DNA of 64,000 nucleotides from Cyanophora paradoxa (lineage: Eukaryota; Glaucocystophyceae; Cyanophorales; Cyanophoraceae): NCBI GenBank assembly GCA_004431415.1, contig QPMI01000470.1, forward strand, positions 310,001 to 374,000, written 5' to 3'. Positions 1 to 10,500 of this stretch are shown here, piece after piece (the stretch's first letter is position 1; the number at the start of each line of letters is the position of its first letter). The notes below the pieces were generated by a model. The model worked only from the letters and a program-made list of their open reading frames with translations. It was not told the DNA's origin and did not search any database. Both the position numbers and the translations under genes were made by a program.

Positions 1-3000
1 CGCCTGGGGTTCTTCGGGGGCGGCCGCGGCGGCGCCCCGTGTAGCTCCCGCGCCCGCCGGGGGCCGGCTCGGCCCGCGGGGGCTCCTGGGCGGCCGCGGC
101 GAGGCGCCGCAGGACCTCCTCGGCCGTCGTCGTCACGTCGACCGCGCCGCCCGTCGCGCGGTACTCCACCTCCACGGCCGCCCTCGGGTACGAGTAGTCG
201 TCCGGCCCGCCCTCGTTCGACGGCGTCCAGAGCGCGCCGAACCGCCGCAGGATGACAAAGCGGTTCTCCTGCTGCCCGGAGGCGAGGCCCACCGTCGCCG
301 TCAGCCGCGCAAAGACCGTCGACGGTAGGAGGTCCCCGCGCCGCGTCGCCATCGCCGCCACGACCGTCCGCGCAGGCATCGGGCTCGGCGTGATCAGGCG
401 GATGTGCCAGGGCGCCGGCGGCGGCGGCATCTCCCCCTCGCGCCCCTCGCGGCGCCCGCCCGGGGAGGAGCGACTCCCGCGCGGCCGGCCGCGCCCCCGC
501 TTCGGCGCGGCGGCCACCTCCTCCGGCGCCGCCGCCTCCACCGCCTCTGCCGCCGGAGCGGCCGCCGGCGCGGGCACCGGCACCGCCGCGGGCGGCGGCT
601 CCCTCGGCGTGAGCTGCAGCGCCCTGCGGAGCGCCTTCCGGGGGCGGGTCGCACGGCGGCCGCCGCCGCTGCCCTCTGCCTCCTCCACCTCCTCCCTGTC
701 GCTCCGGCCGCGCGCCGCCGGCTTGCGCGGGGAGCAGCGGTGCCGCTCCTTGCCCCTCGTCGTCCCGAAGATGCGGCAGCACTCGGGGCACCAGCGCCCC
801 TCGGCCCGGGCCAGCTCGCGCTCGACGCGCATGCCCTCTTTCGGCTCGTCCGAGCTCTCGTCCGAGCTCCCGCCGTCCTCGCCTTCGTCGGACCCGCCGC
901 CGCCGCCGCCGCCGCCAGGGGCGCCGCCGCGCGCCTCGCCCGCGGCGTCCTGGTCCTCGCCTCCCGACTCGCTCCCTTTCTCGTCCTCCGTCCCCTCCTC
1001 CTCCTCCTCCTCCTCCTCCTCCTCATCGTCGGTCCCGGCGCGCTCCGCCCGCTTGGCTCCCTCCAGGGCCGCCCGCCCCGGCCCCTCCAGCGCCCGGATC
1101 GACGGTCCCTCGTGCTCGGCGGCGGCGCGCTCCAGCCACGCCAGCGCGGCGCACGCCTGCGCGGCGGCGCGTCGGAGGCGCGCGGGGCGGCAGCGCGCAG
1201 CGACGGGGGCGGGGCGGGGCGCGGGCGGCGCACCTCGCGCTGCGTCCTGTGGCAGTCGTAGTGCATCGTGGCGGTCTTCGGCGTGTGCTGGAGGAGCCGC
1301 GCCGTCCCCTCGATCACGCTGGTGGCGACGTCCCCCTCGATCCGCCCCTTGGCCGCCTGATCGCGCACCCAGGTCGTCACCACGGCGCGCATCGTCCTCG
1401 GCGGGACCGGCACGCCCGTCCAGCGGCAAAAGGCCTGCGCCCCCGCCGCCCCCACCGGTTCGCCTCGCGCCCTCCCCCGACCCCGCGCCGCCTCACCTCC
1501 TTGGCAAACGCCGTCCAGGAGCCGCGGCGAAAGGGCTCGCCGGCCGACGTGAAGAAGATGTACCCCTGGTCCTTGGCGCCCTCCCGGAGCAGGTGCCGGC
1601 GGTAGTTTTCCACGTACTCGGTCAGCGGTTCCTGACGCGCCGCGCGGCAGGTCTTTCTGCGGACGCGGGGCGGGGGGGCGGCGGGGGCGGGCGCGGGGCG
1701 CACCTGGAGCTGCTCGGCCACCGGCACGACCACGGCCCCGTGCCGCTTCTGCGGGCCCCATCGCCGGCGCGGGGGGGCGCGGGGGGTACCCCCTCTTCGC
1801 GCGCACCGCCGTCTTGTGGGTGAGGGCCCCCTCGCTCGGCCCGTCCTGGATCCGCATGCTCAGGATCGACATGTTCCACCGACCGTTGTCCTTGCGCAGG
1901 GTGTCGCCGATCTTCAGGTGCTGGAGGAGGCCCGGCCGCGCCGGGCTGATCGAGAGGAAGCCGAGGAGAAGGCAGTCCCGCAGGTGCTTTGCCTTTTGCC
2001 GCGGCTTCTCCTCGGCGTCGAACGCCTCGTAGGCGTCGGCCCGCCCCCGGAGGACGCGCTCGAACTCGACGCAGTTCGTCCGCTGCCGCCACTTCTTCTC
2101 CGTCTTGGACTCGGCGAGGAGCTGGTTCTGCGCGGTGCGCGGTGCGCGTCGGACCCGGCGCAGCGAGCCGGGAGCGGGCGGGGCGGATCGGCTCACCCGC
2201 AGGTTCCGCAGGGCCTGCCCGTGGGGCCCGTCGCTTCCGGCAGAGGCGCCGCCCCTCACGGCGACAAAGGCGGCGAGATTGATCAGGGTCGAGGCATAGC
2301 TGACGAGCGTGCCCGGCTTCGTCCCGCGCTCCTCCCGCAGGAACCTGCGGCCCGGCCGGCGGTGGGCGCGCCCCCGTGCCCCGCGCCGCGCCCGCGCCCC
2401 GCCCCGCAGCCCCGCCCCGCCCCGCCTCACCTGAAGAAGCGCAGGACGATCTCCACGGCGTCGAGGCGGCCCATCACGTCGAGGGTGAGCTCGCCCTCCA
2501 GCCCCTCGCGCATGCGGACGTAGCCCAGCAGCCGCTGAATGATGCCCAGGTCGTTCTGGAGGCTCGAGTTTTCGATGGCGTTGCCCTTGCGCGAGGCGTT
2601 GAGCGGAGCCTGCCTCCACTCGCGGTACGCCGCCATCTGGTGCCGCAGCGCCCGGCCAAACTCGCCCTCGCTCAGGGCGTACGGCTGCCGCGACTCGGCG
2701 CCGGCGCCGGGGGGCGAGGCGGCCTTCTGCACGGCCAGCGCCACCGGCACGGGCGGCGAGGCGACCCCGCGAAAGGCGGGCGAGGCGGCGCGGTCGATGG
2801 GCGTCAGCGGGCGCCCGTCGGCGTCGCAGGAGCCGGCGGCGCTCGCGGCCTCGCTCCCCGCCCCGTCGCCCTCGGCCTCGCTCTCGCTGGACGCCGAGCT
2901 GGAGGACGAGGAGGACGAGGCGGCCGCGGCGGCGGCCGCCGCCTCGATCGCCCCCGGCGCGCGGCTCGACGCCGGCAGCGCCACGGCCCAGCTGTCGACG

Positions 3001-4986
3001 TCCTCGTCGATCTCGAAGAGGCGAAGGTCGCTCGTGTCCACGATCGCCGACTCCAGCAGCGTCCGGTACGCCTTTCGCCTGCGCATCGGGGGGTAGGGGA
3101 GGGGGGGTCGGCACGGGGGCGACGGGCGGCGCAGGGCGGCGCAGGGCGGCGCAGGGCGGCGGCGGGCGGCGGTGGGCCGGCGAGATCGACGCGCCTCTCG
3201 GCGATGAAGCGTGCGTTCTTCGTGCCGAACCCGCCCTTGTCCGCCTCGCCGCTCTTCAGGAAGCCGATGCTGCCGTCGTTCAGGTACTCGTGCCAGGAGT
3301 ACTGCGTGGCGGCCTCCAGCGCGACGCTCTCCCCGAACCAGAGCGCCCAGATCCCTGGTGCGCGCGCCCCCGGTCGGCGGCGGCGGGCCGCGGGGGCGGG
3401 GCGCGACCGACGGACCGCAGCTGTGCCCGTCCACCTGGAGGCGCTCGGGCAGCTCCGTCACCCAGGCGAACGTGGGGAGGGCCTTGGTGGCCGCCCGCTT
3501 CAGCCGCGGGTCCGGCGGCGCTCCGAGCGAGTCAAAGTAGCGGCACCGCCTGCTCGAAAGGTTCGCGGCGGGGCGGGCGGCGGGGGGCGGCGCGGGGGGC
3601 GTGGCGGTTCGCTATAGGGGGCGGGGCCCCGCGCGCACCGGCTCTCGCCGTCGAGGGCGAGGGTGATCCAGTGGCCGCGCGTCGTCCACATCTTGAGCGT
3701 GCCGCCCGGGACCCCGCCGATGCGCACAAAGCATAGGAGGAGGCCGCCGTTGACGGCGTGCCATAGGTTGCGCCGCTTCCGCTTCTCCTCGCTCATCCCC
3801 GCGTACCGCCGCAGGAGCGAGACGACCGTGTCGATGCTGGCGGGGTACAGCGCCTTTGTGAGCGCGTTGGGCTTCATGCGGTGCAGCAGGAGGGTCATCA
3901 CGTTGGCCATCATGCTGTCCTGCCGGCCCGGCGCGAGGTGAGCGCGGGCGTGGGGGCGGGCGGGTGCGCGCGCGGGCACGGGCGCGGGCGCGGGCGCCGC
4001 GGAGCGCGGGGGAGGGGGTGGGGGCGGCGCGCCGTGAGCCACTCCTCCCGCGAGAAGATGGCGAGCCGCCGCGCCGGCTGAGGCTCGGGCACCATCAGGT
4101 CGATCTCCGCGGGGTCCATGCCGCGGACGGCGAGCGAGGCGCGCTTGAACGCGAGAGCAAAGGCCGGGTCGCGGTCGGGGAGCTTGGCGATGAGCTGCTC
4201 CGTCCCCTCGAGGCTCAGGAAGGACCAGCTGCGGGCCGAGCCCAGGTTCTCCTGCCCCGCCTCGCCGGCCAGGCCGAGGAACGTGATGAGCGTGCGCGCC
4301 AGGACGGAGAACCGCGCGGAGCCCAGCGTCTTCGTCGTCGCCACCCAGCGGTGCGGGCTCCCCTCGCCGAGGTTCGGGTGGCGCCTCCCGATCTCCTGGC
4401 GCACGCTGACCGTGTTCCTCGGGTTCCCGTAGATGCACTCGGCGATGCTGGCGATCGGGCAGTACCACGGCGAGAGCTCCGGGACCTCGATGCGCTTGAC
4501 CTTGAACGCGAAGAAGCGGGCGCCGTCGACGTGCAGCACCTTGACGTCGCAGCGCTCAAAGTCCTCTGGCAGTCGCCGCTCGATCGCGCTGGTGAGGTCC
4601 CTGTAGCAGTCCCGCAGGTTGGTGCTCTCCGACCCCTCCCAGCAGAGCGATGCGAGCTCCTCGACCTGGCCGAGGGCGAGGACGCGCGGCGGGTTCTCCG
4701 TCGGGTGCAGCCGCCCCCGCGGCACGATGCGCAGCATCTCCCACAGGAGGATCAGGGCGTCCGTCTGCGGGCCGCTGATCGGGCGCGAGGCGAGGCCGTG
4801 CGGTCCGGTGAGCTGCTTCCTCGCCTCCTCGGCCTCTGCGGGGGGCCCGCTCCCGAAGATTCGCTGAAGCTGCGGCAGGGCGACGGCGGGGCCGGCATCG
4901 GTCCTGAAGACGAGGATGCGCTCGGGCCCCCCGTATGCGTCGAAGACGATCTTTTCCCACGCGTCCCGCACAAAGGCGAGGGACAT
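1..4986 (-). CDS. Ulp1-like protease + tyrosine recombinase + zinc finger/AT-hook, multi-exon, 3' end outside window
   Basis: Start chosen at the ATG at 4986. Exon 1 (4033-4986) is an unrecognised N-terminal region. Exons 2-4 (3639-3919, 3416-3549, and from 3354 down) form a C48/Ulp1-type cysteine protease: the likely catalytic His lies in GHWITLALD, the Asp in YFDSL, and the Gln and Cys in LQVDGHSCGIW. Exons between about 3,090 and 1,230 read as a tyrosine recombinase: a helical core-binding part (TLVSYASTLINLAAFV), the first Arg in SISPARPGLLQHL, a second Arg in PPRTMRAVVTTW, and His and Tyr in LLQHTPKTATMHYDCH. The last exon has an acidic stretch, a C2HC-like finger (WCPECC then HRC) and an AT-hook (KRGRGRPRGS), and is open to the window edge. 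The combination suggests a transposon-derived or domesticated gene; the family was not identified. Introns carry GTGCG, GTCCG and apparent GC donors. Confidence 0.72.
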
Positions 4987-5217
4987 CCGTCGCCCGCCGC
5001 GCCGGGCGCGGCCGTCTCGTTCTCGCTCGGGAGATCGGGGGCGGGTGATCGTGGTGTATTTATGCGTCTCGGGGGGTTTTTGTTTTTGGCAGTTGGTCGG
5101 TGGCGAGTTTTTAGAGATGTTTCACTTCTCGTTGTAGTTCTGTCCACCTTGTACTATATTTCTGTCCCGTCGCATTTTGAATTTTGTTTTGCTGTACCAC
5201 CCCTTGTAGGCCCACCC

Positions 5218-5460
5218 CTCTGCCTCCCATCATTCCCTTGCATTCCTCTCTTCATTCCATTTCTAAATGTATGAGAGAGTAAGGAGCATTCCGTGCGTTC
5301 CCGGCGTTCCGTCCCTCTTGTCCTCCGGCGGACAGCGAAGAGCATCCACGGGCGCCGGCGGCGTGTGAGATTTAATGCTGCGGCACGGGCCGGGGGCCGG
5401 GGCCAGAAGTAGGTCTGGAACGCTGGAACGCGGAACGCGGCAGGGGGTACGGGGCGAGAG
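5218..5460. repeat. Imperfect direct repeat, copy 1
   Basis: The segment beginning CTGCCTCCCATCATTCCC and ending near GGCAGGGGGTACGG recurs about 370 bp downstream (5588-5820) in the same orientation, with scattered substitutions and small indels. It lies upstream of the recombinase gene. It could be a remnant of a short mobile element or a local duplication; no gene is seen in it. Confidence 0.75.
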
Positions 5461-5587
5461 AAGCCCTAGGCCTACCGCTGAAAGCGCCGGCGGAGCGTGT
5501 TGCATTTTAGCACGTCTTCACCGTTTTTACAATGTGCACTTATATAATTAAGCTTCAGTACCCGCGGTCGAAGTCCACGCCACTGCA

Positions 5588-5820
5588 GCTGCCTCTCATC
5601 ATTCCCTTTGCATTCCTCTCTTCATTCCATTTCTAAATGTATTAGAAAGTATGGAGCGTTCCGTGCATTCCAGCGTTCCGCCCCCCTTGCCTCCCGGCGG
5701 CCCCGCAAGTGCACTCACAGGCGCCGGCGGCGTCGATTTTTGTGTGCGGCGACGCAGGGCCGGGGCGGGAGGTAGGTCTGGAACGCCGGAATGTGGAACG
5801 CGGCAGGGGGTACAGCGCTC
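5588..5820. repeat. Imperfect direct repeat, copy 2
   Basis: Second copy of the unit at 5218-5460. The best-conserved core is TTCATTCCATTTCTAAATGT and the shared end is GGAACGCGGCAGGGGGTAC. The two copies are separated by about 125 bp of unrelated sequence. Confidence 0.75.
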
Positions 5821-6337
5821 ACAACCCGGCGCCCACCTCAACACGGGGGGTACAGGCCCAGAAGCTGACTCGAGCTCAGTGATGAATCTTAGCCCGCCAC
5901 CATGATCAAGAAGATCGATATTGGACTGACTTCAGCTACAAGAGTTGAGCTATATCTAATTAGTACTTGCGATCGATATGTACGAGTATACGTGCCACCT
6001 AACTTATATATACTTTATGATTATATATACTATGATACTCATGATCATGATCATGATCACTGACATCTTAGCTTCGAGAATACATGACACGAAAGCTTCG
6101 AATTCTCTTTTTTTCAAGCGTCACGATCAAGGTTTTAATTTGGCTTGTTATATATAAGATTATAAGATCGCGATATCATACATAGAAGCGATTAAATATC
6201 TAAATCTAGACCTGTATACGTATATATACGTACATGCGCATGCCGCAGTGCGTACATGTTCCGGTTCATGATCAATTACATAATTGTTTATGATCATGAA
6301 CGTGAAAAAGGGTTGAGAGGTCATGCCATGATCATAA
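5821..6337. other. AT-rich intergenic spacer
   Basis: No gene is seen. Composition switches sharply from GC-rich to AT-rich, with TATATA runs and repeated TGATCATGATCATGATCA palindromes around 6040-6060 and 6265-6335. It separates the GC-rich recombinase locus from the lower-GC block holding the giant surface gene. Confidence 0.5.
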
Positions 6338-6787
6338 TCACTGAGTCAGCGGCCTCTTACGCTTACCCGGACTGTAGCTTTTCGGTAGAGTCGACTTTCT
6401 TACTTTCGAAGTTCCCGACGCCGAGGACTCTGCGCTTGCCAGATCCCATGCGCCGACGATAGCGGATACGGGGGCCCTTGCTGCAAGGCGACCGCTGCAC
6501 GCGAGAAGGTTCGGGGCCCCGAGATAATCGGCGAATACGGCAACCTTGGCCAGCGCCACGAGCTTTGCTAGAGAGTCGTCTGCTGTATCTGAAGGCTCGA
6601 ATAATGACGCTGTGGGAGGGGCTCGAAGGGCGAAGAAGGCACTCCGTAGCGTCTCCGAAGTAAATGGAAGCGGCACGGGAGAAGTGTCGGCGTCACTGCA
6701 AGCTTGCGCATCCTGCAGGACGCTGCTGTCGGCGAGGAGAGCGGGATCGCAATCAAAGACTTCGCCGTCGACGCTGACAAGCAGCAT
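6338..6787 (-). CDS. Skp1-like (BTB/POZ fold) protein, 149 aa
   Basis: A single-exon reading frame starting MLLVSVDGEVFDCDPALLA, which resembles the opening strand and helix of Skp1 (a short strand, then S-D-G-E and a run ending in 'DPALLADSSVLQD'). The later segment FADYLGAPNLLACSGRLAAR matches the Skp1 pattern 'AANYLxIxxLLxLxCxxxA'. Skp1 proteins are about 160 aa and bridge cullin and F-box proteins in SCF ubiquitin ligases. Here the loop between the two conserved blocks is divergent and the C-terminus is basic and Ser/Lys-rich instead of the usual F-box-binding helices. It may therefore be a divergent paralogue or another BTB protein. It is downstream of and on the same strand as the giant surface gene. 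Confidence 0.5.
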   Translation of the reverse strand: MLLVSVDGEVFDCDPALLADSSVLQDAQACSDADTSPVPLPFTSETLRSAFFALRAPPTASLFEPSDTADDSLAKLVALAKVAVFADYLGAPNLLACSGRLAARAPVSAIVGAWDLASAESSASGTSKVRKSTLPKSYSPGKRKRPLTQ

Positions 6788-7371
6788 GTAAAAAGCTCAA
6801 AGATTTTTGCTAATCCGAGATCTAGAATGAAAGATGAATTCGAAAACTATATTTTAATAACGATTCGAGAGGTTCTATATGCAGGTACTGCGGTGTACGT
6901 GTCGTTGCGAACGCAAGCTAAGCGCGAGCGACACTGCAAAACTTCATCACAGCGGGCCGGGGTCAGGCGGGCCCGTTTTGAGAAGCCGCCGGGCGCAGCC
7001 GCCGGTGGACTCCATTACGTTGTGCAATCGAATTAATGCTTATCCAACGGCAACCGCTTGCTTCTGCAGCAAGGGCGGCTCGCCAGACCAATCCCCCCGA
7101 CCACCCTAGCCCGCCGGCGCCAGGGCCTCCGAGGGTGACTTCGCTCGCGCCGAGCTAGCCCATTACCTCGCCTCTGTGCCAGCTCCCCGCGGGATGCGTG
7201 CCAGGCTCCAGGGCGCGCTCCGAGCCGCGGCCCCCTCTCCAGGTACGGATCCGGACCGGGGGCCGGGATAGGGGATACTCGGTCCGCGAGAAACTGGAGC
7301 ACTGCGCGTGTAGCTGCTGCTTCCAGCATTGCAACGAGGCGTTCAGTTTCTCGCCAATCGCTCTTCCAGAT
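6788..7371. other. Intergenic spacer
   Basis: No gene is recognised. The left part is AT-rich and the right part GC-rich. Short open frames here lack family motifs and do not continue the neighbouring exons. Confidence 0.4.
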
Positions 7372-7589
7372 TTAACCAGACGGAACCGACCAGATAGCTA
7401 CATTGCCCGTAAGGTCGTCGCAGGGAAAGTCGAACGCCACCGTAAACAGCACCGCATCCGCAGACTGATCTGCTCCAGCAGCCCCCTTGGATGTCGAAGA
7501 GCTCGAGGTCGCTATCTCCGCCAATTCCTCGTCTGAGAGTAAATACGCCAGCGGAATTTCGGACGTGCCTGCAGATGTATCGTTCGCGC
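7372..7589 (-). CDS. Surface gene: terminal exon
   Basis: The acceptor is ATCTGCAG just above 7589. The exon joins in phase to the exon ending at 7711 (donor GTGCGC) to read [14 protein letters not shown]. It ends in a stop after AIWSVPSG. It is acidic and Ser/Ala-rich with no membrane helix or clear GPI signal. Confidence 0.55.
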
Positions 7590-10500
7590 CTGCAGATATG
7601 TCTGATGCAGGATCAACGTTTGTGTGAGCAATTGATATTGCAATTGTAATTTGCATTTAATTGGCAGGACTGATTTATCAGACGCGGGCCGGGCCGAAGT
7701 CATGGCGCACCAATGGCAATTAGCGTCCGCACGAACGCGCGATCCAACGGAAAAGACTCGGGAATACCGCGCCAGCTCTGCTGCACGCTCACGCCGAACT
7801 CCATTGCAGGGGAGAGGCCCGTTGCGTTCCAGGAATTGGATGTTATATCTTGCCATGAAAAGCGCAGCCCGTCCCTGCCTATGAGCACGACTGTGAAGTT
7901 GGGGGCTGCCCAGCCCGACTGAAAGACAAGTGCCTGCTCGGGTGATCCCGACTGAGCTTCGAATGCTTCCCGAGCGAACTCAAACGACACTGCGCAAGTG
8001 TGAATTTCGAAGCGAACTCGAGCAAACTTCATACATAAATATAATCAAGTAAATGAAAGGCAAGCGAACCCCAGGAGAGAAGAACCCATGAAGGACCTTT
8101 CGAAACTATACGCACGCCATACTTCTGATCATACGATGTGCCTGCGCGCACGAAACATGCTGACAGAATTAATAAATGCGTGCATGCGGGCTTAATTATA
8201 TAATTATAATTATATGCACGTAGCACTGCAGGCATGCGCACGAGGAAATTGGCATGTTGTAGAAACGGAGGGCAGGGATTTTCGATTTTGCACTGAGTTC
8301 GAGCCTTCGTGAAGAACGACGCGAAGAAGGTAAAGTTGCCCTGCCTGCAGTTGCTGATCTTGTGCTCGCATAATGAAAGCGCCCGTGGCTGCCGAGAGGC
8401 CTAGGCTCCCTGACAGCCACTTGGCGGCTTCCGCCGGAAGTTGTGCCAACGTCGACTTCGCGGCAGCTGCATTATTATAATTATGGTACTCGAATGCACC
8501 TATAGCAAATGCAGAACAGCCGTCCACAGGTCCGGCGGTGTGCCACGTTACACCAACGACGTCAATGCCCATTAAACGGGCCTCCAGCTTCCCTACCGTG
8601 CAATCTATAGATGGATCAGACGTACGGCTACTTGAAACGTATGCTATCGCGATCGGCACTTACCGGCGCTAGATCCTAGCCCTAATGGATTCATTATCGG
8701 CGTCGGGATGACAGTCGGCGAAGGGATCTGTGACAGTCCTGGGCTTAAGCTTGGTGAAGGGGTACTGTCCTGAATAACCAGTGCGGTGGGCGACGGGCTC
8801 GCAGTCGGCGACGGGCTCGCGATGGGCGATGGGCTCGCGGTGGGCGATGGGCTCACAGTAGGTGACGGGCTCGCGGTTGGCGACGTGCTCGTGCTCGGCG
8901 ATGGGCTCGCAGTAGCTGACGGGCTCGCGGTGGGTGATGGGCTCGCAATCACCGACGGGCTCGTGCTTGGCTTCGGGCTCGTGGTGGGCGACGGGCTTGC
9001 AGTGAGCGACGGGCTCGTGGTGGGCGACGGGCTCGCAGTAGCTGACGGGCTCGCGGTGGGTGATGGGCTCGCAATCGCCGACGGGCTCGTGCTCGGCGAC
9101 GGGCTCGTGGTGGGCGACGGGCTCGCGGTAGGCGACGGGCTCACGCTCAGCGACGGGCTCGCAGTGGGCGACGGGCTCGCAGTGGGCGTCAGGCTCGCAG
9201 TGGGCGACGGGCTCGCAGTGGGCGACGGGCTCGTGGTGGGCGACGGGCTTGCAGTGGGCGACGGGCTCGCGGTGGGCGACGGGCTCGCGGTGGGCGACGG
9301 GCTTGCAGTGGGCGACGGGCTCACGGTGGGCGACGGGCTCGCAGTGGGCGACGAGCTCGCGCTCAGCGACGGGCTCGCGGTGGGCGACGGGCTTGCAGTT
9401 GGCGACGGGCTCGCAGTGGGCGACGGGCTCGCGGTAGGCGAAGGGCTCGCGCTCGCGATCGGCGACGGGCTGGCAGTCGCCGATGGGCTTTCAGTTGGTG
9501 ACGGGCTCGCAGTGGGCGACGGGCTCGCAGTGGGCGTCAGGCTCGCAGTGGGCGACGGGCTTGCAGTGGGCGACGAGCTCGCGCTCAGCGACGGGCTCGC
9601 GGTGGGCGACGGGCTTGCAGTGGGCGACGGGCTCGTGGCCATGGTGGGCGACAGGCTTGCAGTGGGCGACGAGCTCGCGCTCAGCGACGGGCTCGCGGTG
9701 GGCGACGGGCTCGCAGTGGGCGACGGGCTCGCGGTAGGCGACGGGCTCGCGCTCGGCGACGGACTGGCAGTCGCCGACGGGCTTGCGGAGGGCGACGGGC
9801 TCGCGGTGGGCGACGGGCTCGCAGTTGCTGATTGGCTTGCGGTGGGCGACGGGCTCGTGCTCGGCGACGGGCTGGCAGTCGCCGACGGGCTTGCGGTGGG
9901 CGACGGGCTCGCGGTGGGCGACGGGCTCGCGGTGGGCGACGGGCTCGCGCTCGGCGACGGGCTGGCCGTCGCCGACGGGCTCGCAGTGGGCGACGGGCTC
10001 GCAGTTGCCGATGGGCTGGCGGTGGGAGACGGGCTCGCGCTCGGCGACGGGCTCGCGGTGGGCGACGGGCTTGCAGTGTGCGGCGGGCTTGCGCTCAGCG
10101 ACGGGCTCGCGGTGGGCGACGGGCTCGCAGTCGGCGACGGGCTCGCAGTGGGCGACGGGCTCGCGCTCGGCGACGGGTTGGCAGTTGCCGACAAGCTCGT
10201 GGTGGGCGACGGGCTTGCAGTGGGCGACGGGCTCGTAGCGGGCGACGGGCTCGAGCTCGCGGTGGGCGACGGGCTCGCGCTCTGCGACGGGCTGGCAGTC
10301 GCCGACGGGCTTGCAGTTGGTGACGGGCTCGCAGTGGGCGACGGGCTCGCGGTAGGCGACGGGCTCGCGCTCGGCGACGGGCTGGCAGTTGCCGACGGGC
10401 TTGCGGTGGGCGACGGGCTCGCGGTGGGCGACGGGCTCGCGGTGAGCGACGGGCTCGCGCTCGGCGACGGGCTGGCCGTCGCCGATGGGCTCGCAGTGGG

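Noticed and set aside
252-1823. Long plus-strand frames in the first 2.5 kb
   Set aside because: Low-complexity Arg/Pro/Ser translations antisense to the recombinase gene, typical of very GC-rich DNA.
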